Assembly: GCA_022842065.1 (NCBI GenBank) | Contig: JALHQH010000006.1 | Coordinates: forward strand, 201,475-265,474 | Length of the DNA stretch: 64,000 nucleotides | DNA from: Caldilineaceae bacterium | GTDB taxonomy: Bacteria > Chloroflexota > Anaerolineae > Caldilineales > Caldilineaceae | Direction: 5' to 3' | Shown: one piece after another, positions 40,782 to 49,423 of the stretch | Position numbering within the stretch: the stretch's first letter is position 1 | Layout of the letters: the number at the start of each line of letters is the position of its first letter | The notes under the pieces: generated by a model | The model's input: only the letters and a program-made list of their open reading frames with translations | Database searches by the model: none | Told to the model about the DNA's origin: nothing | Made by a program: the position numbers and the translations under genes

Positions 40782-41663
40782 ATGTCAACCGTTTCAGCCA
40801 ACGTCCTCCTCCGTTTTGCGCACATTAGTGATACCCATCTCACCCCTGGCGACCGTACCGAAATGCGCATGGATCACTACTCACCACGCGTGCTGGCCTT
40901 GATCAACGCGGTGCGGGCGCAGCATCCTGACGCGGCGTCCCACGAAAATCCCGCGGCGTTGCCCTCTGTGGCAACCAAGCGGCTGATCGAAGAGATCAAC
41001 CGCCTGCCCTTTGCGCTCGACTTTGTCCTCCACACCGGCGACATCATGACCGATGCGACGGCTGACGAATATGAGTACACCAAGGATATGTTGCGCGCGA
41101 TCAACTATCCCCTCTATTTCATCCCCGGCAACCATGACAGCAGCGAAGGCATTCAGCGCGTCTTGGTCGGGGTGGACGAGGTCAAGCCCACCTATGATTA
41201 TGTGGTTGAGATCAATGGCGTGCAGCTCGTCTGTGTAGACAGTGCGACCAACGGCAGCGATCATGGTGGCCGCTTAAGCGACGACCAACTGGCCTGGCTT
41301 GATGGGCTGTGCAGCGCCGACGGCGACCAGCCCATGATCGTGGCGATTCATCACCACATTCGCCAGTTCGACAGCCATTTTATCGACTTCTTTGGCACCG
41401 AGAATGGTGACGCGATTCACGCCATTCTGCGCAAAGCCGGCGCACGGCTGCGCGGTGTCTTCTCTGGTCACATCCATCAGGCGATTGACATTTATGACGA
41501 CGGTATTTTCTATAGTTTTGTCCAAGCCGCGCATATGCAGTCAAATCTTTTCCCCGCGATCGAGCAGATGGCCGCGCATCCTATTACCCCCAACCCCGGC
41601 TTTAGCATTGTCACCGTCACCAGCGACCGCACTTTTGTGCGCCGTTTTAATTTCACAATCTAA
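40782..41663 (+). CDS. Calcineurin-like metallophosphoesterase (GpdQ/CpdA-type)
   Basis: About 293 residues. All motifs of the fold are present: AHISDTH (D17, H19), LHTGDIMTD, FIPGNHDSSE, VAIHHHIRQ and SGHIHQAID. The order and spacing fit class III cyclic-nucleotide or glycerophosphodiester phosphodiesterases with two metals. The next gene is a paralogue, and both precede a UgpB-like importer, so a phosphodiester tied to the transported solute is a reasonable but unproven substrate. The frame is open from 40710. The ATG at 40782 is preferred because it lies close to the conserved N-terminus, although its ribosome site is weak. Confidence 0.85.
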   Translation: MSTVSANVLLRFAHISDTHLTPGDRTEMRMDHYSPRVLALINAVRAQHPDAASHENPAALPSVATKRLIEEINRLPFALDFVLHTGDIMTDATADEYEYTKDMLRAINYPLYFIPGNHDSSEGIQRVLVGVDEVKPTYDYVVEINGVQLVCVDSATNGSDHGGRLSDDQLAWLDGLCSADGDQPMIVAIHHHIRQFDSHFIDFFGTENGDAIHAILRKAGARLRGVFSGHIHQAIDIYDDGIFYSFVQAAHMQSNLFPAIEQMAAHPITPNPGFSIVTVTSDRTFVRRFNFTI

Positions 41664-41676
41664 GTAGGAGCAACCC

Positions 41677-42510
41677 ATGTCCGAAATATTGGTTCGCTTT
41701 GCCCACATTAGCGACACCCATATCGAGCCGGAAGCCGGAACACGTGAGCGCCGCTTGGCGACTTTGGAACGGCTAAAAGGGATGGCCGGTTTTCCGCCCG
41801 CCGTGTTGGCCGAGATTATCAAACACCAGGAAGCGGCGCTCAACGGCCACTATCCTTACCCGACGGCGGTGAAGGCGAGCGAAGCCCTTGTCGCCGCGTT
41901 GAACGCGCTCGAAACGCCCCTTGATTTTGTACTCCACACCGGCGACATTGTCAACCACGGCGATGCCGACCAATATGTCGAGACCGCCGCGATCTTTGCC
42001 AAACTCAACTATCCCATTCGTTATGCCGTGGGCAACCATGACAAGGTAGAGAATCTCTATGCCGGGCTGTTGAATCAACCGGCGGAGAAGATTGCCTACG
42101 ACTACAGCTTTACACAGAATGGCGTAAAGTTTATCTGTGTCGATAGCGCCACGAATGGTGAAGGGATCAACTGGTTCGTTACCCAGGAGCAACTAGCCTG
42201 GCTGGAAGCGGAACTCACCGACGGCAGCGATCAACCGCTCGTCGTGGCGATTCACCATCCACCCTTCCAAATTCACATTGAGTGGCTCGACTTTTTTATC
42301 GTCAAGAACTGGCAGGAGATTCAGTCGGTGCTACAAAAGGCCGGCCCGCGACTGCGCGGTGTCTTTTCCGGCCATGTCCACACGCCGATCACTTGCCAGC
42401 GCAACGGCGTGCTCTACAGCGTTGTCCCCGAAGTCTTCAGCCATGCCCCCGGCTACAGTGTCGTCACAGTGACCACTGAGGATATTCATATTCAACGGTA
42501 CACCTTTTAA
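41677..42510 (+). CDS. Second calcineurin-like metallophosphoesterase (paralogue)
   Basis: 277 residues with the motifs AHISDTH, LHTGDIVNHGD, YAVGNHDKVE, VAIHHPPFQ and SGHVHTPI. It shares ICVDSATNG-type and KAGxRLRGVFSGHxH segments with the upstream gene, so the pair arose by duplication. It starts 13 nt after the first gene's stop with AGGAG 6 nt before the ATG. The inserted loop after the first motif differs between the copies, which suggests different substrates. Confidence 0.88.
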   Translation: MSEILVRFAHISDTHIEPEAGTRERRLATLERLKGMAGFPPAVLAEIIKHQEAALNGHYPYPTAVKASEALVAALNALETPLDFVLHTGDIVNHGDADQYVETAAIFAKLNYPIRYAVGNHDKVENLYAGLLNQPAEKIAYDYSFTQNGVKFICVDSATNGEGINWFVTQEQLAWLEAELTDGSDQPLVVAIHHPPFQIHIEWLDFFIVKNWQEIQSVLQKAGPRLRGVFSGHVHTPITCQRNGVLYSVVPEVFSHAPGYSVVTVTTEDIHIQRYTF

Positions 42511-42512
42511 GG

Positions 42513-42689
42513 CTAGTACAGTGTCAGCTAAATTATGCTAGCTTAAACGCAGCCCCAGTCACGGAGTGACGGCAGATGGTAGCCGAGGGTTAAAACTCTC
42601 GGCACCAGGATGCCAGCCTTAAAAGGCTGGCCTACCGTCAGCCGCCACTCCGTGGCTAAACCAGCAGAACTTATGTAACACTGTACTAG
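42513..42689. mobile_element. MITE-like element A with CTAGTACAGTGT ends
   Basis: CTAGTACAGTGT (42513-42524) and its exact complement (42678-42689) bound a 177-bp unit rich in internal hairpins, for example GCCAGCCTT/AAGGCTGGC near 42612-42630. It has no coding capacity. CTAG ends with central TA recall TA-targeting IS630/mariner-type elements (inference). Confidence 0.65.
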
Positions 42690-42814
42690 TACACTGTCAG
42701 AGAAGTTTTGCTAGGAATCCGTAGGTGCGGTTTCTTACCGCACAAGCTCGTCTACCAGAGGACGTGCGGTAAGAAACCTACTAAACTGTCAAAACTTTGC
42801 TGACAGTGTACTAG
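42686..42814. mobile_element. MITE-like element B sharing its CTAG end with element A
   Basis: CTAGTACACTGTCAG (42686-42700) and its exact complement (42800-42814) bound a 129-bp unit. An internal hairpin GTGCGGTTTCTTACCGCAC and its complement lie at about 42725-42777. It overlaps element A by the 4 bp CTAG, so the second probably inserted at the end of the first. It ends 36 bp before the binding-protein gene. Confidence 0.65.
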
Positions 42815-42850
42815 GTCAATATTTAAACGATCACGAGGAGCAAAACTTTT

Positions 42851-44182
42851 ATGCGACAACTCACCCGTTTCCTGTTGGTCATCCTGGCCCTGTTGATCGC
42901 AGCGTGTGCGGTCCCAACACCGACAGCCGCCCCTGCGGCGGATGCCCCTGCTGCTGACAGCGCGGCCACGAGCAGCGAACCAATCGAAATCACCTTCTAC
43001 AGCTACAACCTGGGCGCGGCCGGCACTTTCTCCGACGGCGCGCAGAAGTTGCTGGACGCTTTCGCCGCCACTGCCACCACGGTCAAAGTCAATGGCGTGG
43101 GTGTCCCCGGCGACCAGATCCTGGCCAAGACCCAAGCTGACCTGGTGGCCGGTACGCCGCCCGATATCGTCCAGTTGATCTTCGATGATCTGGACAATAT
43201 TGCCACTAACTTTAATGCCGTGCCGCTGGAAGATTTTGTGCCTGCCGATGAACTGGCAGAACACCTGGGCGGGATGCACCCTAATGGCGTTAAGCTGGGG
43301 CAATTGAATGGCAAGACCTATGGGCTGGCCTATACCTTTAGCACGCCCATGCTCTTCTACAATGCTGATCTCTTTACCGCCGCCGGGTTGGACCCCGCCG
43401 CGCCCCCAAAGAATTGGGACGAAGTACTGCAATACGGCCAGCAGATTGTGGAAAAGACCGACGCCGCCGGGATTCATATCGCCGCTACCGGTCGCTATGA
43501 TTGGATCACCCAGTCGCTCTATTTGAGCGCGGGTGGGCGGGCGCTGTCTGAGGACCGCACCCAGGTGATGGTCGGCGAAGCGGGGTCGGTGCAGGCGATT
43601 GAAATGTTGCGCGGTTTAGTCCAAGCCGGTGTGATGCCAAACATGACCGCCGCCGAAACGGTGGAAGGGATGGCCGGCGGCAAGTTGGCGATGTTAGTCA
43701 ACTCCAGTGCGCTCCAGGCAACGCTGCTTAAGGCCGCCACGGGCAACTTTGACCTGCGTTCGGCCCCGTTGCCCGGTTTTGGCGATCAACTGGCCGTGCC
43801 GACCAACTCCGGCAGCGCCATCTTCGTCTTGACCCAAGACCCGGCCCGCCAAAAAGCGGCCTGGGAGTTTATGAAGTTTGCCACCAGCAAAGAAGGCTAC
43901 ACCATCATCACCCGTGACATCGGTTACTTGCCTTTGCGCCCCGAAATTGTCAACGAGGAAGCCTATCTCAAAGCGTGGGTGGCAGAGCACCCGCTGATTC
44001 TGCCCAACATTGAGCAGCTTGACCGCTTGCAACCGTGGACCTCGTTCCCTGGCCCCAACTACCGCCAAATTGTGGAGATTACGCAGGCAGCTGTAGAGCA
44101 GTCGATCTTTGGCGACAACGACGATGTGGCTGGCATCATGTTGGCAGCACAACAACGCGCGCAGGAATTGATGCCGCAGTAA
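42851..44182 (+). CDS. UgpB-like extracellular solute-binding lipoprotein
   Basis: 443 residues. The signal peptide ends in the lipobox LIAAC, followed by an Ala/Pro/Thr linker. The mature start IEITFYSYNLGAAGTFSDGA, the segment GKTYGLAYTFSTPMLFYNAD and the order of conserved blocks place it in the family-1 group close to UgpB. It should feed the permeases at 44322-46215. It follows two metallophosphoesterase genes, which supports a phosphorylated or phosphodiester-derived solute, though this is context only. The start has GAGGAG about 10 nt upstream. Confidence 0.87.
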   Translation: MRQLTRFLLVILALLIAACAVPTPTAAPAADAPAADSAATSSEPIEITFYSYNLGAAGTFSDGAQKLLDAFAATATTVKVNGVGVPGDQILAKTQADLVAGTPPDIVQLIFDDLDNIATNFNAVPLEDFVPADELAEHLGGMHPNGVKLGQLNGKTYGLAYTFSTPMLFYNADLFTAAGLDPAAPPKNWDEVLQYGQQIVEKTDAAGIHIAATGRYDWITQSLYLSAGGRALSEDRTQVMVGEAGSVQAIEMLRGLVQAGVMPNMTAAETVEGMAGGKLAMLVNSSALQATLLKAATGNFDLRSAPLPGFGDQLAVPTNSGSAIFVLTQDPARQKAAWEFMKFATSKEGYTIITRDIGYLPLRPEIVNEEAYLKAWVAEHPLILPNIEQLDRLQPWTSFPGPNYRQIVEITQAAVEQSIFGDNDDVAGIMLAAQQRAQELMPQ

Positions 44183-44202
44183 GCATTGCGGCTGAAGATA
44201 AC

Positions 44203-44238
44203 TTGTGTACTTCGCATCCCCTGATGCGAAGTACACAA
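44203..44238. repeat. 16-bp perfect hairpin between binding protein and permease
   Basis: TTGTGTACTTCGCATC and its exact complement enclose a CCCT loop (44203-44218, 44223-44238). Smaller hairpins GGACG/CGTCC and TGCGA/TCGCA follow up to 44283. No T-run is present, so partial processing or mRNA stabilisation is more likely than termination. Confidence 0.8.
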
Positions 44239-44321
44239 ACGGACGCAGAGCGTCCGGTCTGGATTGCGACGCGGAGCATCGCAACCAGCAGTTTGTGCGC
44301 TGAGAAAATAAGGGAGCGCTA

Positions 44322-45284
44322 ATGGCAGAACAGACGATGGCAGGACGCGCGCTAGCGCTGCCCCAACGCGTCGGGCGACGCGCGCGTTGGCAACGACGAC
44401 ACCTCTTCGAGCGGCTACAACCCTATCTTTACCTGTTGCCGGTGATCGTCACCCTGGGCATCTGGATCTATTGGCCGCTGGTACGCACTGTCTATCTGAG
44501 CTTTTTTCAGTGGAACCTGTTGCCGACCACGCCTATGATCTTTGTTGGTTGGGAAAATTACCGGCGCATTCTCGGTTTGCCGGAGATGCAGCAGGCGATT
44601 CGCAACACCGTGGTCTATACGCTGGGGATTATGCCCCTTTCGGTGCTTATTCCGCTGGTCGTTGCCCTCTTCACCGACAACATCGGCAAGCGCTGGCGTA
44701 ACCTCTACCGCGGGCTGATCTTTATCCCCATGCTAATCGCGCCGGTCGTCGTCTCGATCATCTGGCGCTGGCTGCTTAATCCCAGCGTTGGCATCGTTAA
44801 CTACGCGCTGACCGGTGGCACCTTCGCCGAGCCGGTCAACTTTTTTCGTGGCGAAACGATCGCGATCTGGGCGATCATCGGCATTACTGGTTGGAAGCTG
44901 GTGGGCTTTAGCACGCTGATCTTCTCCGCCGCGATCACCAACATCAACCGTGATTATATCGAGGCGGCGTCGATCGATGGGGCCAATTACCGGCAGATTG
45001 TGCGCAGCATTATCCTGCCGCTGCTTTCGCCCACGGTGCTGTTACTGGTGATGTTGAGCGTGCTGCTCGTCTCGCAGTGGAGCTTTGCCTATATCAACGT
45101 GCTCACCCAAGGCGGTCCGCTCGGCGCAACGACCAATGTTTATTACATCCTCTACACCTACGGCTTTCGCACCTTTGCCATCGGCTGGAGCAGCGCGGCG
45201 GCAGTGATTCTCTTTATCACCTTTGGCCTGTTAGCCGCCGGGTTGCTGAGCCTAATCAATCGTTATTCGTTTTATGATTCGTAA
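44322..45284 (+). CDS. Carbohydrate ABC transporter permease, MalF/UgpA type
   Basis: 320 residues. A basic N-terminus (RVGRRARWQRRHLFERLQ) precedes the first of six membrane segments, YLYLLPVIVTLGIWIYWPLV. The coupling loop reads YIEAASIDGANYRQIVRSII. The UgpA/MalF end segment INVLTQGGPLGATTNVYYIL is clear. It pairs with the subunit at 45388-46215 and is fed by the lipoprotein at 42851-44182. GGGAG lies about 6 nt before the ATG. No ATPase gene is present. Confidence 0.9.
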   Translation: MAEQTMAGRALALPQRVGRRARWQRRHLFERLQPYLYLLPVIVTLGIWIYWPLVRTVYLSFFQWNLLPTTPMIFVGWENYRRILGLPEMQQAIRNTVVYTLGIMPLSVLIPLVVALFTDNIGKRWRNLYRGLIFIPMLIAPVVVSIIWRWLLNPSVGIVNYALTGGTFAEPVNFFRGETIAIWAIIGITGWKLVGFSTLIFSAAITNINRDYIEAASIDGANYRQIVRSIILPLLSPTVLLLVMLSVLLVSQWSFAYINVLTQGGPLGATTNVYYILYTYGFRTFAIGWSSAAAVILFITFGLLAAGLLSLINRYSFYDS

Positions 45285-45287
45285 GGC

Positions 45288-45371
45288 GTAAAACGTAAAA
45301 CGTGATGCGTGCGACGATAAATCACTTGTACCGCACGTTTCACGTTTCACGTTTTACGTTATCACGTTTTA
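45288..45371. repeat. Heptamer/octamer array with inverted partner between permeases
   Basis: CGTAAAACGTAAAACGTGATG (45288-45308) is answered by ACGTTTCACGTTTCACGTTT and TACGTTATCACGTTTTA downstream (to 45371). The arrays can fold back on each other between the two permease genes. The unit resembles the array translated inside the giant gene at 10469-10499. Confidence 0.7.
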
Positions 45372-45387
45372 ATTTCCGGAGTTTATC

Positions 45388-46215
45388 ATGAGTGCAAGGC
45401 ACCGCGTATCGACCACAGGGACATTGACCGGACACTTGCTGTTGTTTGTTTTAGTTGTCATTGCGATCTTCCCGGTTTACTGGATGGTGGCGACTTCGTT
45501 CAAGGCGGCCAATGCGCTCTTCCAGATCGGCCTGTGGCCGGCAAATCCCACCAGTGAAAACTATCGTTTTGTCTGGGAAAATCTGCCCTTTGGCTTGATG
45601 ATGGGCAATACGGTGGCGATGGCGAGTTTGCAGATGGTCAGCCAGTTGTTGACGGCGTTGCTGGCGGCCTATGCCTTTGCGCGCTGGCAATTTTGGGGGA
45701 GCCGGCTGATCTTTGCCCTGATCGCCATGACCTGGTTGGTCCCCTTTCAGGTGACAATGATCCCCAACTATGTCCTGCTTTCGCGGCTTGGTTGGCTCAA
45801 CACCCTTTACGGGCTGGTGATTCCCCATATTGCCTCGGCCTTTTCGGTCTTGCTGCTCTTTCAGAATATCAAAGCCTTTCCGACCGAATTGATCGACAGT
45901 TCGCGCATCGATGGGGCCACCAGTTGGGGCACGCTCTGGCGCGTGGTGACGCCAAACTTGCGTTCACCGTTAGCCGCGCTGGGCATTCTGCTCTTTATCT
46001 CAGCTTGGAATGAATATTTCTGGCCGCTGCTGGTGATGACCAAACCGGAACGCTCGGTGATCCAGATCGGCTTGCAGATGTTCCTCACCGAGCAAGGTGA
46101 TCTCTGGGGACCCTTGATGGCCGCGGCCACGATGGCAACGTTGCCGATCTTTGTACTGTATGTCATTTTACAACGCCAGGTAATCGACTCGTTTGTGAAG
46201 TCGGGGTTGCGATAA
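45388..46215 (+). CDS. Carbohydrate ABC transporter permease, MalG/UgpE type
   Basis: 275 residues. Motifs: AIFPVYWMVATSFKAANALF, FARWQFWGSRLIFALIAMTW, the coupling loop LIDSSRIDGATSWGTLWRVV, and the terminal QRQVIDSFVKSGLR. The loop has Ser in place of the usual Ala (DSSRIDG), a mild change. It forms the channel with the protein at 44322-45284. CGGAG lies 6 nt before the ATG. The 103-nt gap upstream holds the array at 45288-45371. Confidence 0.9.
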   Translation: MSARHRVSTTGTLTGHLLLFVLVVIAIFPVYWMVATSFKAANALFQIGLWPANPTSENYRFVWENLPFGLMMGNTVAMASLQMVSQLLTALLAAYAFARWQFWGSRLIFALIAMTWLVPFQVTMIPNYVLLSRLGWLNTLYGLVIPHIASAFSVLLLFQNIKAFPTELIDSSRIDGATSWGTLWRVVTPNLRSPLAALGILLFISAWNEYFWPLLVMTKPERSVIQIGLQMFLTEQGDLWGPLMAAATMATLPIFVLYVILQRQVIDSFVKSGLR

Positions 46216-46390
46216 AGATTGGTAATTCATGTTACGCCTGCCTGACGCAGCCGCAGCAGCCGCAGGTGCACCCAGAGGGTTCCCGATTCACCTGCTGATA
46301 TGCAAAGCCCGTTAAAACGGGTTATGTAGCGTGCGCCTGTGACTGGGTGGGCGTTGTAAAGCCTGGCTTAAAGTTTAGAGGAGAAAACAA

Positions 46391-47125
46391 GTGGAAAACA
46401 TGGGACAACGCCACCTGCCGTTAGAGGGTGCATATAACATTCGTGATATCGGGGGTTATCCTACAACAGCGGGGACAACCACCAGGTGGCGCACTTTTTT
46501 GCGCGCCGATTCGCTACACAACCTAACCCCCGCCGGCCAACAAGCGTTGGTTGACTACGGCGTACGCACAATCATCGACCTGCGCTTTGCGCAAGAGTGC
46601 AGTGCTGCCCCCAATGTCTTTGCCGCCGCCGACAACGTGCGCTATATCAACCTTTCGCTCTTTGAGGGCAGCGCACCCAATGCCCTGGGCCGTCAACTGC
46701 CCGATCTCGAAAGTATCTACCGCTATATTCTGGACGAGCGGCAAGCAGCCGTCAAAGCAATTTTGGAACTGATGGCCGATGATGCTTTCCCCGTGCTCAT
46801 TCACTGCACCGCGGGCAAAGACCGGACGGGGCTGATCACAGCGCTGCTGTTAGGGTTAGCCGGTGTTGACCATGCGACAATTGCCGAGGATTATGCGTTG
46901 ACCGCGCAGTATGGTGCCGAACTGCTCACGCAGTTGCATGATCAAGCCGCTGCCGCGGGGCGCGACATGGTCACGTATGCGCGCTTTTTGGAAGCGAAGC
47001 CGGCGGCAATGCACAACACATTGGCCTACCTGGAAGAAAAATATGTGAGTGTGCCGGCTTATTTGGCGCAGATCGGGCTGACGGCAACGCAGATTGCGCA
47101 GTTGCGACAGCAATTGTGCAGTTAA
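46391..47125 (+). CDS. Tyrosine/serine-type protein or lipid phosphatase (Y_phosphatase3-like)
   Basis: 244 residues. The P-loop HCTAGKDRTG gives the Cys nucleophile C139 and R145. The N-terminal YNIRDIGGYPT and RTFLRADSLHNLT are hallmarks of the Y_phosphatase3/IphP group, which acts on phosphotyrosine, phosphoserine or phosphoinositides. GTG 46391 is chosen: GAGGAG lies 7 nt upstream of it but 16 nt from the ATG at 46400. It follows the importer at 42851-46215 by 175 nt. That gap contains a small GCCCGTTAAAACGGGT hairpin. A role in dephosphorylating the imported compound is possible. Confidence 0.88.
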   Translation: MENMGQRHLPLEGAYNIRDIGGYPTTAGTTTRWRTFLRADSLHNLTPAGQQALVDYGVRTIIDLRFAQECSAAPNVFAAADNVRYINLSLFEGSAPNALGRQLPDLESIYRYILDERQAAVKAILELMADDAFPVLIHCTAGKDRTGLITALLLGLAGVDHATIAEDYALTAQYGAELLTQLHDQAAAAGRDMVTYARFLEAKPAAMHNTLAYLEEKYVSVPAYLAQIGLTATQIAQLRQQLCS

Positions 47126-47316
47126 ACACACACTTAACCAACCGATAACAGAACGTACAAAAGCGCTTATCACCCTATTAATCAAGGCGCTGTATCATTT
47201 TATAGTTGTCATCCAGCCCCCGTGATTCATCACGTGTTCAACCAAGTTCCGCCTTCTCACCATTTTTTGTCCTATCACAAAACCACCGACAAATTTGTCA
47301 GAGAAAGAACAACGCA

Positions 47317-49146
47317 ATGACGATCCATTCCCGAACTTACCCTGCTTTGCTGCGTTTGTTAACGCTGCTGGCGCTCTTGAGCATGGTCATCGCCGGCTGT
47401 GCGGCCCCGGTCGCCCCTGCGGGCGCACCCGCCGCGGCCAGTGACGAGGCCGCACAGCCCGCCGCTGTCGCCGGGGCTGATGTGCCCCGTGCCGAAACCT
47501 TAATCATTGCCAGCGAAGGCAGCAATGTCATCGCGGCGCCGGAAAATTTCAACCCCTTTGTCAGCGGTGCGGTCGGCCCTGGCGAAGGGCAGAGTGTGTT
47601 GGTCGAGAGTCTCTTCTATCTCAACTATGAGAGTGGCGAGATGATGCCCTGGCTGGCCGAAAGTTATACATTCACCGCCGATTATACGGGGGTCGATATC
47701 GTCCTGCGCGAGGGCATTACCTGGAACGACGGCGAAGCCTTTACGGCTGATGATGTCGTCTTTACGATCAATCTGCTCAAGGATGAAAGCCTGCCCTTTA
47801 ATGGTGGTGCGGATATGCGTCAATGGGTGGCCGCGGTGGAGGCAGTTGACGAACAGACGGTGCGCTTTACCTTCACCGGCCCGAATCCCCGCTTCCTCCA
47901 AGATTATTTTGCGGTTCGCATCTCTACCGCCATTGTGATTGTCCCCGAACACATCTGGGGCACGCTCGAAGATCCGGCGACCTTCACCAACTTTGACCCG
48001 GCCAAGGGCTACCCAGTCTTTACCGGCCCTTATCAGGTTGCCGCGGCCAGCACCAATGAAATGGTCTATGACCGTCGCGCCAGTTGGTGGGCCGCCGAAA
48101 CGGGCTTTCAACCCATGCCCGCGCCGCGCCGGGTCGTCTACACCTCCGGTGGTTCAGCCGATGTCGTGGCCGCCCGCCTCTTGAATAATGAGTTGGATGC
48201 CGTTCACCGCGTTGCCGCCGATGTCTACGAGACGATCAAAGCGCAAAATCCCAAGTTGGGTGCCTGGTTTGCCGAACGTCCTTATGCCTGGCTCGATCCC
48301 TGCCCGCGCACCTATTTTATCAACAACTTGAAAGCGCCGTGGGATAGTGTCAACATGCGCCGCGCGCTGTCGTTGGCAATTGACCGCCAGGCGATTGCCG
48401 CCGGTGAATTGGGTCTCGACCCTGGTGGTGCACCGGCCGCGTTTATCTTCCCGGACTACCCGCCCTTGCTGGCTTACTATGCCGAAGCCGAGGATCTGTT
48501 GGCACAATATCAGCCGACTAAGTTTGATCCGGCCGCCGCCATTGCCTTGATCGAAGGCGAAGGCTGGACACGCGGTGATGACGGTGTCTTTGCGAAGGAT
48601 GGCGAGCGGCTGACCATCACCTGGTATGGTCCGACCGATTGGGTGCCTGGCCCGCGCACCTTCCCGCTCTTTGAAGCCTACCTGAAGAATATTGGGATTG
48701 AGCCAAGTGTCGAGTTGTTGGCTGCCGCCGTCTTGAATGAACGGCGCAACCTGGGTGACTATGATGTCATCCTGACCTCGCCCTGTGGCAGCGTGGTGGA
48801 CCCCTACCGCGGCCTCGACCGCTTCCACAGCCGCGATGTCAAGCCGATTGGCGAAGTGGTCACCATGAATATCAGCCGCTATGTCAACCCGACCTACGAT
48901 GCGCTGGTCGAGCAGGTGGGCCAACTCGCGCCCGGCGATCCGGCGATTATTCCACTGTGGCACCAGGCGTTTGAAATTTACCTGCAAGATCAGCCGGCCT
49001 TGCCCTTGCATCAACAAGTGCGCGTTGTCCCCCACAACACCACCTACTGGACCAACTGGCCGACCAGTGAGAACAACTACATCCACCCGCCGACCTGGTG
49101 GCACACCACCTTGATCCAGATTGTAAATCTGCAACCGGCGCAGTAA
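47317..49146 (+). CDS. Peptide/opine-type ABC transporter substrate-binding lipoprotein (SBP family 5)
   Basis: About 609 residues. The signal peptide ends at the lipobox VIAGC, then a Pro/Ala linker. Family-5 markers include LAESYTFTADYTGVDIVLRE, GITWNDGEAFTADDVVFTIN, and MRRALSLAIDRQAIA in the second half. It is longer than the second family-5 protein at 57173-58726. It should bind an oligopeptide, glycoside or opine-like ligand for the channel at 49424-51255. The frame is open from 47206, but the ATG at 47317 begins the signal peptide directly. No clear promoter is seen in 47126-47316. Confidence 0.88.
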   Translation: MTIHSRTYPALLRLLTLLALLSMVIAGCAAPVAPAGAPAAASDEAAQPAAVAGADVPRAETLIIASEGSNVIAAPENFNPFVSGAVGPGEGQSVLVESLFYLNYESGEMMPWLAESYTFTADYTGVDIVLREGITWNDGEAFTADDVVFTINLLKDESLPFNGGADMRQWVAAVEAVDEQTVRFTFTGPNPRFLQDYFAVRISTAIVIVPEHIWGTLEDPATFTNFDPAKGYPVFTGPYQVAAASTNEMVYDRRASWWAAETGFQPMPAPRRVVYTSGGSADVVAARLLNNELDAVHRVAADVYETIKAQNPKLGAWFAERPYAWLDPCPRTYFINNLKAPWDSVNMRRALSLAIDRQAIAAGELGLDPGGAPAAFIFPDYPPLLAYYAEAEDLLAQYQPTKFDPAAAIALIEGEGWTRGDDGVFAKDGERLTITWYGPTDWVPGPRTFPLFEAYLKNIGIEPSVELLAAAVLNERRNLGDYDVILTSPCGSVVDPYRGLDRFHSRDVKPIGEVVTMNISRYVNPTYDALVEQVGQLAPGDPAIIPLWHQAFEIYLQDQPALPLHQQVRVVPHNTTYWTNWPTSENNYIHPPTWWHTTLIQIVNLQPAQ

Positions 49147-49150
49147 AGGC

Positions 49151-49408
49151 TGACCGGATGACAGGATGACCGGAGGACAGGATGACAAGATCATCTTGTG
49201 ATACTGTTGCACTATCTTACAACGGGATTCAAATCCCGGCCTGACAACGAGAAGCCGCCTCAGCGGCTGAGAAAACGCTCCTAGCCGCTGAGGCGGCTTC
49301 TCGCTGTTAGCAAGGGGTTTTAACCCCATTTCGTAAGATAGTGCAACAGTATCACCCAGTCACCTTGTCACCTTGTCACCTTGTCATCCTGTCATCCCCT
49401 CATCTTGC
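49151..49408. repeat. Two-tier 158-bp palindrome embedded in octamer arrays
   Basis: A perfect 23-bp outer repeat GTGATACTGTTGCACTATCT.. (49198-49220 with 49333-49355) encloses a perfect 21-bp inner repeat CGAGAAGCCGCCTCAGCGGC. (49248-49268 with 49283-49303). On the left are octamers of TGACCGGA/TGACAGGA type, and on the right CACCTTGT/CATCCTGT octamers of opposite sense up to 49408. It lies between the binding protein and its first permease. Confidence 0.85.
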
Positions 49409-49423
49409 CCAACAGGAAATCCG

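Noticed and set aside
47126..47316. Promoter of the first Dpp-type operon
   Set aside because: No -35/-10 pair at proper spacing could be supported by eye in this stretch, although a promoter is expected there.
49151..49408. CRISPR-like array (regularly repeated short units)
   Set aside because: The units are only 8 bp, directly abutting and degenerate, with no unique spacers of about 30 bp and no cas genes nearby.
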